From Ornithinibacillus halotolerans (GTDB taxonomy: Bacteria; Bacillota; Bacilli; Bacillales; Amphibacillaceae), in contig NZ_BMEY01000004.1 of NCBI RefSeq assembly GCF_014637405.1, positions 96,438-160,437 on the forward strand: 64,000 bases of DNA, in the 5' to 3' direction. Of the stretch, positions 55,960 to 64,000 are shown piece by piece. The number at the start of each line of letters is the position of its first letter. The stretch's first letter is position 1. A program made the translations under genes and the position numbers. The notes under the pieces are model-generated. The model did no database searches and was not told where the DNA came from. It saw only the letters and a program-made list of their open reading frames with translations.

Positions 55960-56991
55960 CTATCCGTTGTTTTTATACCACAAGTACAACGCATCTGTCA
56001 TTTCATTTGATAATGAATTTAAAAGAGTAATCACTTTTCGGTATTCCATCCGTGTCGGCCCAAGTAATGCAATTGTACCTTTTTGTTCATTTCCTAATTG
56101 ATAAGATGCCGTGATTAAGCTAAAGTCCTTTATCTCATCTAATTTATTTTCATTCCCAATCGAGACTCTAATCCCATGTTGTGGTGTTTTCAACAAATTG
56201 ACAACTTGATCTTCATTCTCCATCATTTGGTAGAATGATCGTACTTTATTAATATCATTAAATTCAGGTTGTGTTAGCAAATTTGTAATGCCACCGATAT
56301 AGAGTTTAACTGGTTGTTCCTGAAAGAAAGCTGATTGTAAGTAGTTAAATGATTTTTCAAAGTCCCTCACATATACTTTCATAAGGGAAACTACTTCAGT
56401 TGTAATCACTTGAGGTAATCTAGCTAAAGAGACTCCTTTTAATCGTTCATTTAAAATATTGACGAGTTTTTCTAAATCAGAAGGGCTAATGTCCTCAGGA
56501 ATAGTAAATGAACGATGTTCCACATGCCCGGAATCGGTAACTAGAATTGCAACTGCTGAATAGTCAGATATTGGGACAATCTGTAATTGTTTTACTTTCG
56601 TTTCAAACAATTCTGGACCTAGGATAATAGACGTATAGTTTGTTAAATCAGATAACACTTCAGCTGACTTTTGTACTAGCTTTTCAAAGTCAATGAACTC
56701 ATCCCGTATTAAGTCCTTCATAATTGAGAGGTTGCCTTCTTTTATAGTTGGTGCAATAACATGGTCAACATAATAGCGATATCCTTTTTGGGAAGGTACA
56801 CGACCAGAAGAGGAATGGGTTTTTTCAATATATCCCATCTCTTCCAAATCGGCCATAACATTTCTAATGGTTGCAGCACTATAGGATATTTCATCTTTTT
56901 TTGAAATAGCACGTGAGCCAACTGGGTGAGCTGATTCAATAAAATCATCAATTATAACTTGCAAAATCAACAATTGCCTATCTGTTAACAT
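55960..56991 (-). CDS. hrcA: Heat-shock repressor HrcA
   Basis: Repressor of class I heat-shock genes, 343 residues; binds CIRCE. The N-terminal winged helix LTDRQLLILQVIIDDFI...ISYSAATIRNVMADLEEMG is typical, followed by SSSGRVPSQKGYRYYVD and a GAF-like domain. A perfect CIRCE operator is 15 bases upstream of the start, implying autoregulation. First gene of hrcA-grpE-dnaK. Confidence 0.97.
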   Translation of the reverse strand: MLTDRQLLILQVIIDDFIESAHPVGSRAISKKDEISYSAATIRNVMADLEEMGYIEKTHSSSGRVPSQKGYRYYVDHVIAPTIKEGNLSIMKDLIRDEFIDFEKLVQKSAEVLSDLTNYTSIILGPELFETKVKQLQIVPISDYSAVAILVTDSGHVEHRSFTIPEDISPSDLEKLVNILNERLKGVSLARLPQVITTEVVSLMKVYVRDFEKSFNYLQSAFFQEQPVKLYIGGITNLLTQPEFNDINKVRSFYQMMENEDQVVNLLKTPQHGIRVSIGNENKLDEIKDFSLITASYQLGNEQKGTIALLGPTRMEYRKVITLLNSLSNEMTDALYLWYKNNG

Positions 56992-57006
56992 TAATGATCA
57001 CCCCTG

Positions 57007-57033
57007 TTAGCACTCTCAAGTCTTGAGTGCTAA
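57007..57033 (-). promoter_or_regulatory. CIRCE operator
   Basis: Perfect TTAGCACTC-N9-GAGTGCTAA between the hrcA promoter and start codon; binding site for HrcA. It is the only CIRCE seen in the window. Confidence 0.97.
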
Positions 57034-57043
57034 TTCTAATAAT

Positions 57044-57072
57044 AAATTATCAAATCATTATTTTTTTGTCAA
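57044..57072 (-). promoter_or_regulatory. SigA promoter of hrcA-grpE-dnaK
   Basis: TTGACA at 57067-57072 inside the last codons of hemW, 17-base spacer, TAATTT at 57044-57049, just before CIRCE. Confidence 0.8.
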
Positions 57073-58227
57073 TGCAATTGACTCTAAATCATCATCTTCT
57101 ATCAAAAAGTATTCAAATACATTATTACCAAATAATACACCTTGTTCAGAAAGATAAAATGAATGTTGTTCATCAATTAACCAACCTTTCTGAACGAGTT
57201 TCTCTATTTCATCTTTATATAACAATTCATGAGAAAAACCGAATTTATCATGGAATTTTTGCTTACTTATCCCACTTAATTTACGTAACCCTAAAAATAG
57301 TTCTTCCTCAATTTTTTCTTTTAATCCAATCTCTTCAACTTTTAAGTAAGGGTACCCATCAAGTTTTGCCTGTTTAATGTATGCTGGTAATGGTCTTATA
57401 TTCATTGTCCGTTTTCCCGGTAAATATCCACTCGCACCAGCACCAAATCCGTAATAATAATCATTATTCCAATACGTTAAATTATGCTTACTTTCAAAGC
57501 CTTCCTTGGCAAAGTTACTAATTTCATATTGACGTAGCCCTTTAGCTCTCATTTTTTCCTTTAAAATCTCAAACATCGCGACTTCTTCTTCTTGTTGCGG
57601 TCGATGTAATTGCCCCTTTTTATGTCGATTATAAAAGATTGTTTTTGGCTCAATTTGCAGCGAATAAGCTGAGTAATGTGGTAAATCAAATGATAAAGCT
57701 TCTGTTACTGTACGTTCAAAATGTTCTGGTGTTTGATGAGGTAAAGAATAAATAAGATCTAAACTAATATTTGTAATTCCATTTTCTTTTAATAAATCTA
57801 CAGTTTTATACACATCTTCAACCCGATGAGCTCTTCCTAATTCCTCTAACATATTATTATCGAATACTTGTACACCTAGTGATACACGGTTCACTCCATA
57901 TTCTTTAAGCAGCTTTGCCTTGGCTTCATCAAAATCACCAGGGTTAGCTTCTATGGTGTATTCTTCGCAATTCCAAACATCAAACTTATCATGTACTAAC
58001 GTTAAGAGTGTTTTTAACTGGGTATAGTTAAGTGCTGTCGGTGTTCCTCCGCCGATAAAAATGGTTTTCACTTTATTGTTTGAACCAGCAACTTGTACTT
58101 GTATTTCATTTGTTAAAGCTTCTAAATATTCCGTAGCAGACTCTTCATTATAGAAAAACTTTGTAAAATCACAGTAATGACAGATATGCTGGCAAAACGG
58201 AATATGAATGTATACTGATTGAATCAT
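57058..58227 (-). CDS. hemW: Haem chaperone HemW (HemN-like radical SAM protein)
   Basis: Radical SAM protein of 389 residues. The cluster motif CQHICHYCDF is at residues 12-21, followed by FIGGGTPTAL and LGVQVFDNNMLEELGR. It lacks the extra N-terminal region of true oxygen-independent coproporphyrinogen oxidase, so HemW, a haem-delivery protein, is the better call. Between lepA and hrcA as in B. subtilis. Confidence 0.92.
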   Translation of the reverse strand: MIQSVYIHIPFCQHICHYCDFTKFFYNEESATEYLEALTNEIQVQVAGSNNKVKTIFIGGGTPTALNYTQLKTLLTLVHDKFDVWNCEEYTIEANPGDFDEAKAKLLKEYGVNRVSLGVQVFDNNMLEELGRAHRVEDVYKTVDLLKENGITNISLDLIYSLPHQTPEHFERTVTEALSFDLPHYSAYSLQIEPKTIFYNRHKKGQLHRPQQEEEVAMFEILKEKMRAKGLRQYEISNFAKEGFESKHNLTYWNNDYYYGFGAGASGYLPGKRTMNIRPLPAYIKQAKLDGYPYLKVEEIGLKEKIEEELFLGLRKLSGISKQKFHDKFGFSHELLYKDEIEKLVQKGWLIDEQHSFYLSEQGVLFGNNVFEYFLIEDDDLESIALTKK

Positions 58228-58374
58228 CTTTTTTCTCCTAACGTAAAAATATGAGATTTCACAGAGTGTTTACATTACAATTCTCTGGAAACTTATTTCT
58301 TTTCCTCTAATTACACCGGAATCAACTATGTGAGAGTAATTTATTAGTGGAAAGTTTATCCTATTAATCCACCA

Positions 58375-58408
58375 AAAAAGAAAAGGAAAAACTTTGAAAA
58401 GTTCTTCC
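58375..58408 (-). terminator. Terminator after lepA
   Basis: GGAAGAACTT TTCA AAGTTTTTCC hairpin followed by TTTTCTTTTTT on the minus strand. Confidence 0.82.
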
Positions 58409-58420
58409 GTTCTCTCATTT

Positions 58421-60229
58421 CTATTCATCATCCATCTTTAATACAGCCATAAATGCTTCTTGTGGTACTTCAACCGAGCCGACCATCTTCATGCGCTTTT
58501 TACCTTCTTTTTGTTTTTCAAGTAATTTTCTTTTACGTGAGATATCTCCACCGTAACATTTTGCAAGAACGTTTTTACGCATAGCTTTAATCGTTGATCT
58601 AGCTACAATTTTATTACCAATAGCAGCTTGGATAGGTACTTCGAATTGTTGTCTAGGAATTAATTCTTTTAATTTCTCTACAATAAGTTTCCCACGCTCA
58701 TATGAAAAATCTTTATGAACAATAAACGATAGTGCATCAATTGTTTCGCCATTAAGAAGGATATCCATTTTAACAAGTTTGGACGGACGATAACCGATTA
58801 ATTCATAATCGAATGAAGCATACCCTTTTGTATTTGACTTCAATTGATCAAAGAAATCATAAACAATCTCAGAAAGTGGAATATGGTAAATAACATTCAC
58901 ACGAATATCATCTAAATATTCCATATCAATAAATTGGCCCCGTTTTTTCTGAGCTATTTCCATTACTGCACCAACATACTCATTAGGAACCATTATCGTT
59001 GCTTTAACATACGGCTCACGAATTTCTTCAATTTTCTGTGGATCAGGCATTTCAGATGGATTATCAATAGATATCAGTTCACCATCTGTCTGTTCCACTT
59101 CGTAAATAACACTTGGTGCAGTTGTAATTAAATCAATTTTAAATTCTCGTTCAATTCTTTCTTGAATAATTTCCATGTGAAGTAATCCTAAAAATCCACA
59201 ACGGAAACCAAATCCTAACGCTTGTGACGTTTCTGCTTCGTATTGAAGGGCTGAATCATTTAACTCTAATCGTTCCAACGCTTCACGTAAGTCATTGTAT
59301 TTATTAGAATCTACAGGATAAAGTCCACAATATACCATCGGATTTAGACGTCTATAACCAGGAAGTGGTTCTTTAGCTGGGTTATTAGCAAGTGTAATCG
59401 TATCCCCTACTCGAGTATCCCCAACATTTTTAATTGAAGCAGTAATATAACCTACATCACCAACATGCAATTCCTTAAGTGGAACTTGTTTCGGTGTAAA
59501 TACCCCTACTTCATTAACTTCAAATTCTTTTCCTGTCGCCATCATTTTAATACGATCGCCTACTTTAACAGAACCTTCTTTAATACAAACATAGGCAACT
59601 ACACCACGATAGGAATCGTATAATGAGTCGAAAATTAACGCTTTAAGAGGCTCTTTAGGGTTTCCAACTGGTGGTGGAACGGCTTCTGTAATTCGTTCTA
59701 ATATATCTTCTATACCTATATTTGCTTTTGCGGAAGCTAAAATGACATCATCAGGATCAATTCCAATGACCTCTTCTAACTCTTTTTTTACCCGTTCAGG
59801 ATCTGCACTTGGAAGATCAATTTTATTTATAACCGGAATAATTTCTAAATCATTATCCATTGCTAAATAAACGTTCGCTAAAGTCTGTGCTTCAATACCT
59901 TGCGCTGCATCGACAACTAAAATTGCACCTTCACAAGCAGCAAGGCTTCTCGAAACTTCATATGTAAAATCGACGTGTCCTGGGGTGTCTATTAGATGAA
60001 AAATAAAATCTTCCCCACTTTTACTTTTGTAATGCAATTGAACTGCATTCAATTTGATTGTAATTCCACGTTCTCTTTCCAAATCCATCGCATCAAGGAC
60101 TTGCGATTTCATTTCTCGCTCTGTAATTGTATGTGTATTTTCTAGAATACGGTCAGCCAGTGTCGACTTACCGTGATCAATATGGGCGATAATTGAAAAG
60201 TTGCGTACATTATCTTGATTTCTTGCCAT
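58421..60229 (-). CDS. lepA: Elongation factor 4 (LepA)
   Basis: Translational GTPase of 602 residues affecting ribosome back-translocation/initiation. G motifs: [31 protein letters not shown]. The C-terminal LepA-specific domain ends with [23 protein letters not shown] precedes the ATG. A strong SigA promoter lies at 60318-60346. Confidence 0.98.
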   Translation of the reverse strand: MARNQDNVRNFSIIAHIDHGKSTLADRILENTHTITEREMKSQVLDAMDLERERGITIKLNAVQLHYKSKSGEDFIFHLIDTPGHVDFTYEVSRSLAACEGAILVVDAAQGIEAQTLANVYLAMDNDLEIIPVINKIDLPSADPERVKKELEEVIGIDPDDVILASAKANIGIEDILERITEAVPPPVGNPKEPLKALIFDSLYDSYRGVVAYVCIKEGSVKVGDRIKMMATGKEFEVNEVGVFTPKQVPLKELHVGDVGYITASIKNVGDTRVGDTITLANNPAKEPLPGYRRLNPMVYCGLYPVDSNKYNDLREALERLELNDSALQYEAETSQALGFGFRCGFLGLLHMEIIQERIEREFKIDLITTAPSVIYEVEQTDGELISIDNPSEMPDPQKIEEIREPYVKATIMVPNEYVGAVMEIAQKKRGQFIDMEYLDDIRVNVIYHIPLSEIVYDFFDQLKSNTKGYASFDYELIGYRPSKLVKMDILLNGETIDALSFIVHKDFSYERGKLIVEKLKELIPRQQFEVPIQAAIGNKIVARSTIKAMRKNVLAKCYGGDISRKRKLLEKQKEGKKRMKMVGSVEVPQEAFMAVLKMDDE

Positions 60230-60317
60230 ACGTGTTGTTCACTCCTATTGCCTTTACCAACGAACAGTAAAAGTAAAAATTAAATTTCTACATAAAAATA
60301 CGATAATTGCTAGCATG

Positions 60318-60346
60318 ATTATAGCAATTGCAACCTTTAGTTTCAA
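60318..60346 (-). promoter_or_regulatory. SigA promoter of lepA
   Basis: TTGAAA at 60341-60346, 17-base spacer, perfect TATAAT at 60318-60323 with extended TGC, about 90 bases before lepA. Confidence 0.82.
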
Positions 60347-60434
60347 GAAAGAGTTGTTAAAATAGCTATATATACTACATTACTATAATTCAAATGATAA
60401 GTATAACCCCAAATTTTTGTATCCAAGTAACCAA

Positions 60435-60491
60435 CCCCGAAAATATACGGCCTTTTTCTTTTTCAAGAATTATCCGTAGTTTTTTCCGGGG
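60435..60491. repeat. Short palindromic element E4
   Basis: CCCCGAAAATATACGG paired imperfectly with CCGTAGTTTTTTCCGGGG around CCTTTTTCTTTTTCAAG. The interior matches the TTTTCTTTTTCAAGGAGTC part of E2, so this looks like an internally deleted relative. Confidence 0.65.
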
Positions 60492-60519
60492 CTAATGTAG
60501 CGGTTCCTCAAATATAAAA

Positions 60520-60849
60520 TTAAAAAAACAATTGTGATATTTGGTATAAAATTTCAACCAATATATCATAGAATCCTTGTACGATAACTTCAAAAAAGGA
60601 TGCAGTCTTTTGACTAAGGTGGTCTTGATTGGACATAGAAAGTTCCTGTGCGATCATTTGTTCATTTACCACTTCTTGTTTTTGTTCTGTTGTATTTGCA
60701 GTATGTGTCACTTCTTCTGTTACTTTTTCCGTGGTGTTCTCTTCTTTAAAAGTCGGTAAAATAGATTCCCCTTTATGTTCAGCACCGATAATAGTTCCTA
60801 CTAAAAATACGATAACAAGAAGTAGTATAACTGATATATATTTAAACAC
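60520..60849 (-). CDS. yqxA: DUF3679 protein YqxA
   Basis: 109 residues with an N-terminal membrane anchor (about 3-22), a Thr/Glu-rich extracytoplasmic linker and an amphipathic C-terminal helix FFEVIVQGFYDILVEILYQI. Matches YqxA by layout and by its place between spoIIP and lepA. The GTG at 60849 has GGGAGG eight bases upstream; the TTG two codons earlier is too close. Function unknown, possibly sporulation related through co-transcription with gpr-spoIIP. Confidence 0.82.
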   Translation of the reverse strand: MFKYISVILLLVIVFLVGTIIGAEHKGESILPTFKEENTTEKVTEEVTHTANTTEQKQEVVNEQMIAQELSMSNQDHLSQKTASFFEVIVQGFYDILVEILYQISQLFF

Positions 60850-60863
60850 TATCAAAACCTCCC

Positions 60864-62030
60864 TTATTCCGTACTAACTTTTTCTGCATCCCAATAATAT
60901 TCACTAAATACTTCTGCTAGAATATCAGCCGATCGATATAATTCATCTAATGTGTTATCGACTCCACCAATTTCAACAGTTAATGCATTTTCATGTAAGT
61001 CTTGATTAAATAGTCCATTTGTTCCAACACCTTTTTTTGGTGGCAGTACGCCACGACTTAAACCAGGATATTTTTCCTCCATTATCTTCCAAAGCTTGCT
61101 AGCAATCTCTAGGTTCTTTTCATAGTCTTTATTTTCTCCGCCAATTACAAATGCTATCTTCGCATATGATTCACCATTTATTACTTTCGTTGTTACGTCT
61201 CTACGTACTCCATCTCGGTGAAAATCAAATACATATTGTACATCTTTATTTGACTTAAATGCCTCTTGAACTGGACCTCGAATTGCTTCATATGACTGCC
61301 AATATTCCATATTGTTTTCATCTAAAATTTTCATAGTATCTGTTTTATCTAAGATATTACCAATACCATATTTATCTAAAGCATTTGAAAATCTTTCACT
61401 TACTTTAGAAATATTCACTTTACTATGTTGAGCTAAGTTTGGATCTGTAACACCTGGTAAATGTGGTAAAAATGATTCATAATTATGCGTATTGTAAATA
61501 AACACTACTTTTTTATCTCCTGTTGAAGGAGTATCAATTGGTTCTTCTGGTTCACTTATTTCTAGTTCCTCATCTACTATAGCTTCTCTATCTTTCAGAA
61601 CCTCCTCTAATGGTGGGGAGGATTCCACAGGTAAATTCGTATAGTTTGTCCCTTCACCGGCAATAAATATTTCGCTATCAAAAATAGAAAAACCAGGAAG
61701 TTCGTTACCCAACAGACTTCTTGGGTCATCTGGTTTAATACTTGTTGCAATCTGAAAAATTGTAGATGACACATTTGGTATAGAAGCATCAGGTGGAAGG
61801 CCCTCCATAAAAGCTCGATTCTCCATACCTAATAAATACATAAATGTTGAACTCTCTATTTCGTTTGTCCAGTTTGTTAATGTATTAGAGGACAGGCGTA
61901 GAGCTGGTGAGATTGTCGTAAATATACCAATAATAATAAATAGAAACAAAATACTGAAAATATACAACGTACTTCTCTTAAGAATATCTAATATGTTCTT
62001 ATTATTCGGGTTATTATTCGGTAATTTCAT
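60864..62030 (-). CDS. spoIIP: Sporulation peptidoglycan hydrolase SpoIIP
   Basis: Cell-wall amidase/endopeptidase for septal thinning and engulfment, 388 residues. One N-terminal helix (about 17-42) anchors it; the catalytic domain (about 175-375) includes VFIYNTHNYESFLPHL, VFDFHRDGVRRD and the late Glu of LTVEIGGVDN. It works with SpoIID and SpoIIM. GGAAGGTGG precedes the ATG but is buried in a long hairpin (62031-62096). It lies 109 bases downstream of gpr. Confidence 0.95.
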   Translation of the reverse strand: MKLPNNNPNNKNILDILKRSTLYIFSILFLFIIIGIFTTISPALRLSSNTLTNWTNEIESSTFMYLLGMENRAFMEGLPPDASIPNVSSTIFQIATSIKPDDPRSLLGNELPGFSIFDSEIFIAGEGTNYTNLPVESSPPLEEVLKDREAIVDEELEISEPEEPIDTPSTGDKKVVFIYNTHNYESFLPHLPGVTDPNLAQHSKVNISKVSERFSNALDKYGIGNILDKTDTMKILDENNMEYWQSYEAIRGPVQEAFKSNKDVQYVFDFHRDGVRRDVTTKVINGESYAKIAFVIGGENKDYEKNLEIASKLWKIMEEKYPGLSRGVLPPKKGVGTNGLFNQDLHENALTVEIGGVDNTLDELYRSADILAEVFSEYYWDAEKVSTE

Positions 62031-62096
62031 ACTGTTCCACCTTCCAAGTTCATCTATAGTTAAAATCTATGACGAATCTTCGGAAGGTAGAACTGT
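62031..62096 (-). promoter_or_regulatory. Long hairpin burying the spoIIP ribosome-binding site
   Basis: On the minus strand the arm at 62067-62096 pairs almost throughout with the arm at 62031-62059. The paired stretch is about 27 bp with one A-A mismatch, G-U pairs and three single-base bulges, around an AUUUUAA loop. The second arm includes the whole ribosome-binding site GGAAGGTGG, three bases from the ATG. There is no T-run, so it is not a typical terminator. CATAGATT at the top of the stem resembles a SigE -10. Confidence 0.75.
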
Positions 62097-62139
62097 TTCT
62101 CTTATTTTTCGCAAAATTTAATAGATTTATACACTCACA

Positions 62140-63237
62140 CTATCTAGAGTAATTAGCAAAGTTATCGACATCTACCGCTTCATGAAGAGCTGCATTGATT
62201 CCATTTGCTATTAAATGGGACATGTCTATCATAAATCCGTCGACTTCTTTAGGAGTAACCATCATATTATAGCCAGTTGGTGTTAATACTTCTTGTATTA
62301 ATTTTCTTTTTTCCTCTTCAGACAACGTACCTACAATACCCATGAATGTTTGTCTTTTCTCTGGATCTGGTAAGTCTTCCTCTGTAAACTTCTTCCCACC
62401 AAATGTCATACTAGCAGGTGCTAGTGACTTTGAAGGACGATCTTTCTCACGCCATTCTCTTCCAAAATGCTTTAATATATAATCTATCGTATCGCTAGTT
62501 ATTGTGACTGCATCAACAACAGTTGGGACACCTATAGCAATAACTGGCACTCCTAATGTTTCCTTACTTATTTCTTTCCGCTTATTACCAACACCTGAAC
62601 CTGGATGAATTCCTGAATCAGAAAGTTGGATGGTTTCATTTACTCGCTCAATTGATCGGGAAGCCAGTGCATCAATAGCAATAACAAAATCCGGTTTAAA
62701 TTTTTCAACAATACCAAAAATAATATTACTTGTCTCCATTCCAGTAACTCCCATTACTCCTGGAGTTACTGCTCCAACTGGACGATACCCTTCAGATATG
62801 GATTGATGTTCAAGCTTAAACAAATGGCTTGTAACTAGTACTTTTTCTACCGTCATCGGCCCAAGTGCATCTGGTGTCACATTCCAGTTGCCTAAACCAA
62901 CAATTAACCCTGTACCATCTTTTGGGATATTATTTCTCTCTAATAGATTCTCTAGTTCCCTTGCCAGTATTTTTGCTGCATTTTCCTGGCTCTTTGTATC
63001 TTGTTTCTTAACCCCATCTGCGTAAATGGTGACATATGAACCAGGTTTTTTACCAATCACTTCTGCCCCATCCTTATCGATATCAACAAAAGAGATTTTA
63101 ATTCCATTTTCATTTTTCTCTCGTAATTGAACTCCTTTAATTTGCTCTTCTGGAGGAGTTTCTTTTTCTACATACATATCTTTCGCTTCAATTGCTAAAT
63201 CAGTACGTACTTGAAACTTATTCTCATTTAAATCCAC
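62140..63237 (-). CDS. gpr: Germination protease Gpr
   Basis: Aspartic-type protease that degrades small acid-soluble spore proteins on germination, 365 residues, made as a zymogen. The N-terminus [20 protein letters not shown] contains the propeptide. Conserved blocks: [37 protein letters not shown] and [15 protein letters not shown] start with AGGAAGAG eight bases upstream. A SigF/SigG-like promoter is at 63287-63315. Confidence 0.97.
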   Translation of the reverse strand: MDLNENKFQVRTDLAIEAKDMYVEKETPPEEQIKGVQLREKNENGIKISFVDIDKDGAEVIGKKPGSYVTIYADGVKKQDTKSQENAAKILARELENLLERNNIPKDGTGLIVGLGNWNVTPDALGPMTVEKVLVTSHLFKLEHQSISEGYRPVGAVTPGVMGVTGMETSNIIFGIVEKFKPDFVIAIDALASRSIERVNETIQLSDSGIHPGSGVGNKRKEISKETLGVPVIAIGVPTVVDAVTITSDTIDYILKHFGREWREKDRPSKSLAPASMTFGGKKFTEEDLPDPEKRQTFMGIVGTLSEEEKRKLIQEVLTPTGYNMMVTPKEVDGFMIDMSHLIANGINAALHEAVDVDNFANYSR

Positions 63238-63286
63238 TTAATCTCTTCCTTTCCAAGAAAATACAAGTATCCTATCACTATAGAAT

Positions 63287-63315
63287 TAGCGTTCACATTT
63301 TCATAAAAAACATAC
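63287..63315 (-). promoter_or_regulatory. Possible SigF/SigG promoter of gpr
   Basis: GTATG at 63311-63315, 14-base spacer and GTGAACGCTA at 63287-63296 on the minus strand, resembling forespore GYWTA / GGNRANAMTW elements. About 50 bases before gpr. Confidence 0.42.
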
Positions 63316-63342
63316 AAATGTTAGCTATATAAATAATAGTTA

Positions 63343-63371
63343 TTGAAAACAAGCCGTAATTTTGGTAAAAT
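63343..63371 (+). promoter_or_regulatory. SigA promoter of rpsT
   Basis: TTGAAA at 63343-63348, 17-base spacer, TAAAAT at 63366-63371, divergent from gpr. Confidence 0.82.
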
Positions 63372-63420
63372 GTCTCTTGTTCGATGTATTGAACGTTCTG
63401 TATCTCTAGGAGGTGAAACA

Positions 63421-63687
63421 ATGGCTAATATTAAATCCGCAATTAAACGTGTTGGAGTAAACAATAAAAAACGTGCTCAAAACCAATCATTCAAATCTGA
63501 AATGCGTTCACAAGTGAAGTTAGTTGAAAAATTTGTTGAAGCAAATGACGTAGAAAACGCTAAATCAGCGCTACCTACTACGATTAAAAAGATTGATAAA
63601 GCAGTTCAAAAAGGACTTATTCACAAAAATGCTGGGGACCGTCAAAAAAGTCGTTTAACTAAAAAAGTTAACGGTCTTGGTGCCTAA
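63421..63687 (+). CDS. rpsT: 30S ribosomal protein S20
   Basis: Ribosomal protein bS20, 88 residues, a three-helix bundle binding 16S rRNA. Start ANIKSAIKRVGVNNKKR and end GLIHKNAGDRQKSRLTKKVN are diagnostic. AGGAGGTG sets the ATG at 63421; the frame extends upstream but includes the promoter. Flanked by its own promoter and a strong terminator. Confidence 0.98.
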   Translation: MANIKSAIKRVGVNNKKRAQNQSFKSEMRSQVKLVEKFVEANDVENAKSALPTTIKKIDKAVQKGLIHKNAGDRQKSRLTKKVNGLGA

Positions 63688-63688
63688 T

Positions 63689-63721
63689 AAAAAAAACGAT
63701 CCATAAACGGATCGTTTTTTT
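63689..63721 (+). terminator. Terminator after rpsT
   Basis: AAAAAACGATCC ATAAAC GGATCGTTTTTT hairpin ending in a T-run. Confidence 0.93.
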
Positions 63722-63837
63722 ATTTTTGGCTGGATTCTTACACCTTCGTACAGTTCGGTGCCCATTTGATAGAAACTGTGCGGTATCTACTGTAAAATTA
63801 ACCCTAATTAATTTGGATAGTGCAACGATGCCGCTCC

Positions 63838-63947
63838 GGCAGAATACTCCGCTTTCCGCGGGCACGGCCTCAGCCTCCTCGAGGAAAAACCACCTCTGCG
63901 GGGTCTTCGGACTCGTGCTATTCCCGCTGGAGTCTCCGTATTCTGCC
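63838..63947. repeat. Dispersed palindromic element E3
   Basis: A 110-bp member of the E family, closed by GGCAGAATAC / GTATTCTGCC. Interior CGCTTTCCGCGGGC, CAGCCTCCTCG, CTGCGGGGTCTT and CCCGCTGGAGTCTCCG match E1 and E2. GC content is far above the flanks. The rest of 63722-64000 holds no gene that I can see. Confidence 0.88.
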
Positions 63948-64000
63948 TGCGCTAGGTTGGATTTTCTAAATATAGTTAGTTTTCTATAAATGTTTAATAA

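Noticed and set aside
62031..62096. Intrinsic terminator between gpr and spoIIP
   Set aside because: The stem is long but is not followed by a T-run on the transcribed strand, and its second arm ends three bases from the spoIIP start codon.
63726..63989. Open frames on both strands after rpsT
   Set aside because: They span the rpsT terminator region and palindromic element E3 and share the element's composition.

Overview
The window is a chromosomal core segment of a low-GC, endospore-forming Bacillaceae bacterium. Evidence for this includes comG competence pseudopilins, spore genes (gpr, spoIIP, yqfC/yqfD, a SpoVAF-type GerA protein), a single CIRCE-controlled hrcA-grpE-dnaK-dnaJ cluster, a glyQS T-box and a SigW-type promoter. 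Gene order closely follows the comG to rpsT segment of Bacillus subtilis as I know it. The divergence of the proteins and the dispersed palindromes point to an Oceanobacillus/Virgibacillus-like halotolerant genus, which is an inference. No phage, insertion sequence, CRISPR array or rRNA gene was seen.

Layout. 1-1819 (+): comGC-comGG, the DNA-uptake pseudopilus. 1924-10992: small membrane proteins (YqgY, YqgW), the hydrolase YqgX, a lipoteichoic acid synthase paralogue, glucokinase with YqgQ, a spore germination protein, the rhomboid protease GluP, YqgO, 5-formyl-THF cyclo-ligase and L33. 11164-17037: two small membrane genes on +, then phoU, pbpA, an MFS transporter and sodA on -. In B. subtilis the pst phosphate transporter lies here; only phoU remains. 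17153-18530: a 51-bp tandem repeat array and a six-gene tRNA operon (Asn-Met-His-Ile2-Ser-Phe). 18707-21999: a Na/Pi cotransporter, an NfeD-like protein, YqfZ and YqfX. 22159-31923: yqfT, nfo, cshB, yqfO, trmK, cccA, an unknown membrane protein, sigA, dnaG and yqfL. 31943-38709: ccpN, glyS, glyQ, recO, yqzL, era, dgkA. 38699-47812: ybeY, pgpH, phoH, yqfD, yqfC, a YqfB-position protein, floA, yqeZ, yqeY, rpsU. 48016-63237: deoC, mtaB, rsmE, prmA, dnaJ, dnaK, grpE, hrcA, hemW, lepA, yqxA, spoIIP, gpr. rpsT is on + at the end.

How the genes work together. The dominant themes are translation and ribosome maturation (era, ybeY, rsmE, prmA, lepA, mtaB, trmK, tRNAs, glyQS, rpsU, rpsT), protein quality control, replication and transcription initiation (dnaG-sigA), envelope physiology (pbpA, YqgS, floA/yqeZ, pgpH, dgkA), carbon control (ccpN/yqfL, glcK) and sporulation.

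Most notable non-coding structure. (1) Two related, structured ~130-nt inserts sit at the 5' ends of tRNA-Phe and tRNA-Asn, each flanked by a 28-bp direct repeat of the tRNA 5' end; their central 41-nt registers match without indels and the stem bases covary. (2) A long hairpin in front of spoIIP buries its ribosome-binding site. (3) A 51-bp tandem array lies between the tRNA operon and sodA. (4) A family of five diverged palindromic elements has terminal arms that change together. (5) Pho-box-like repeats lie upstream of the Na/Pi transporter in a region that has lost pst.
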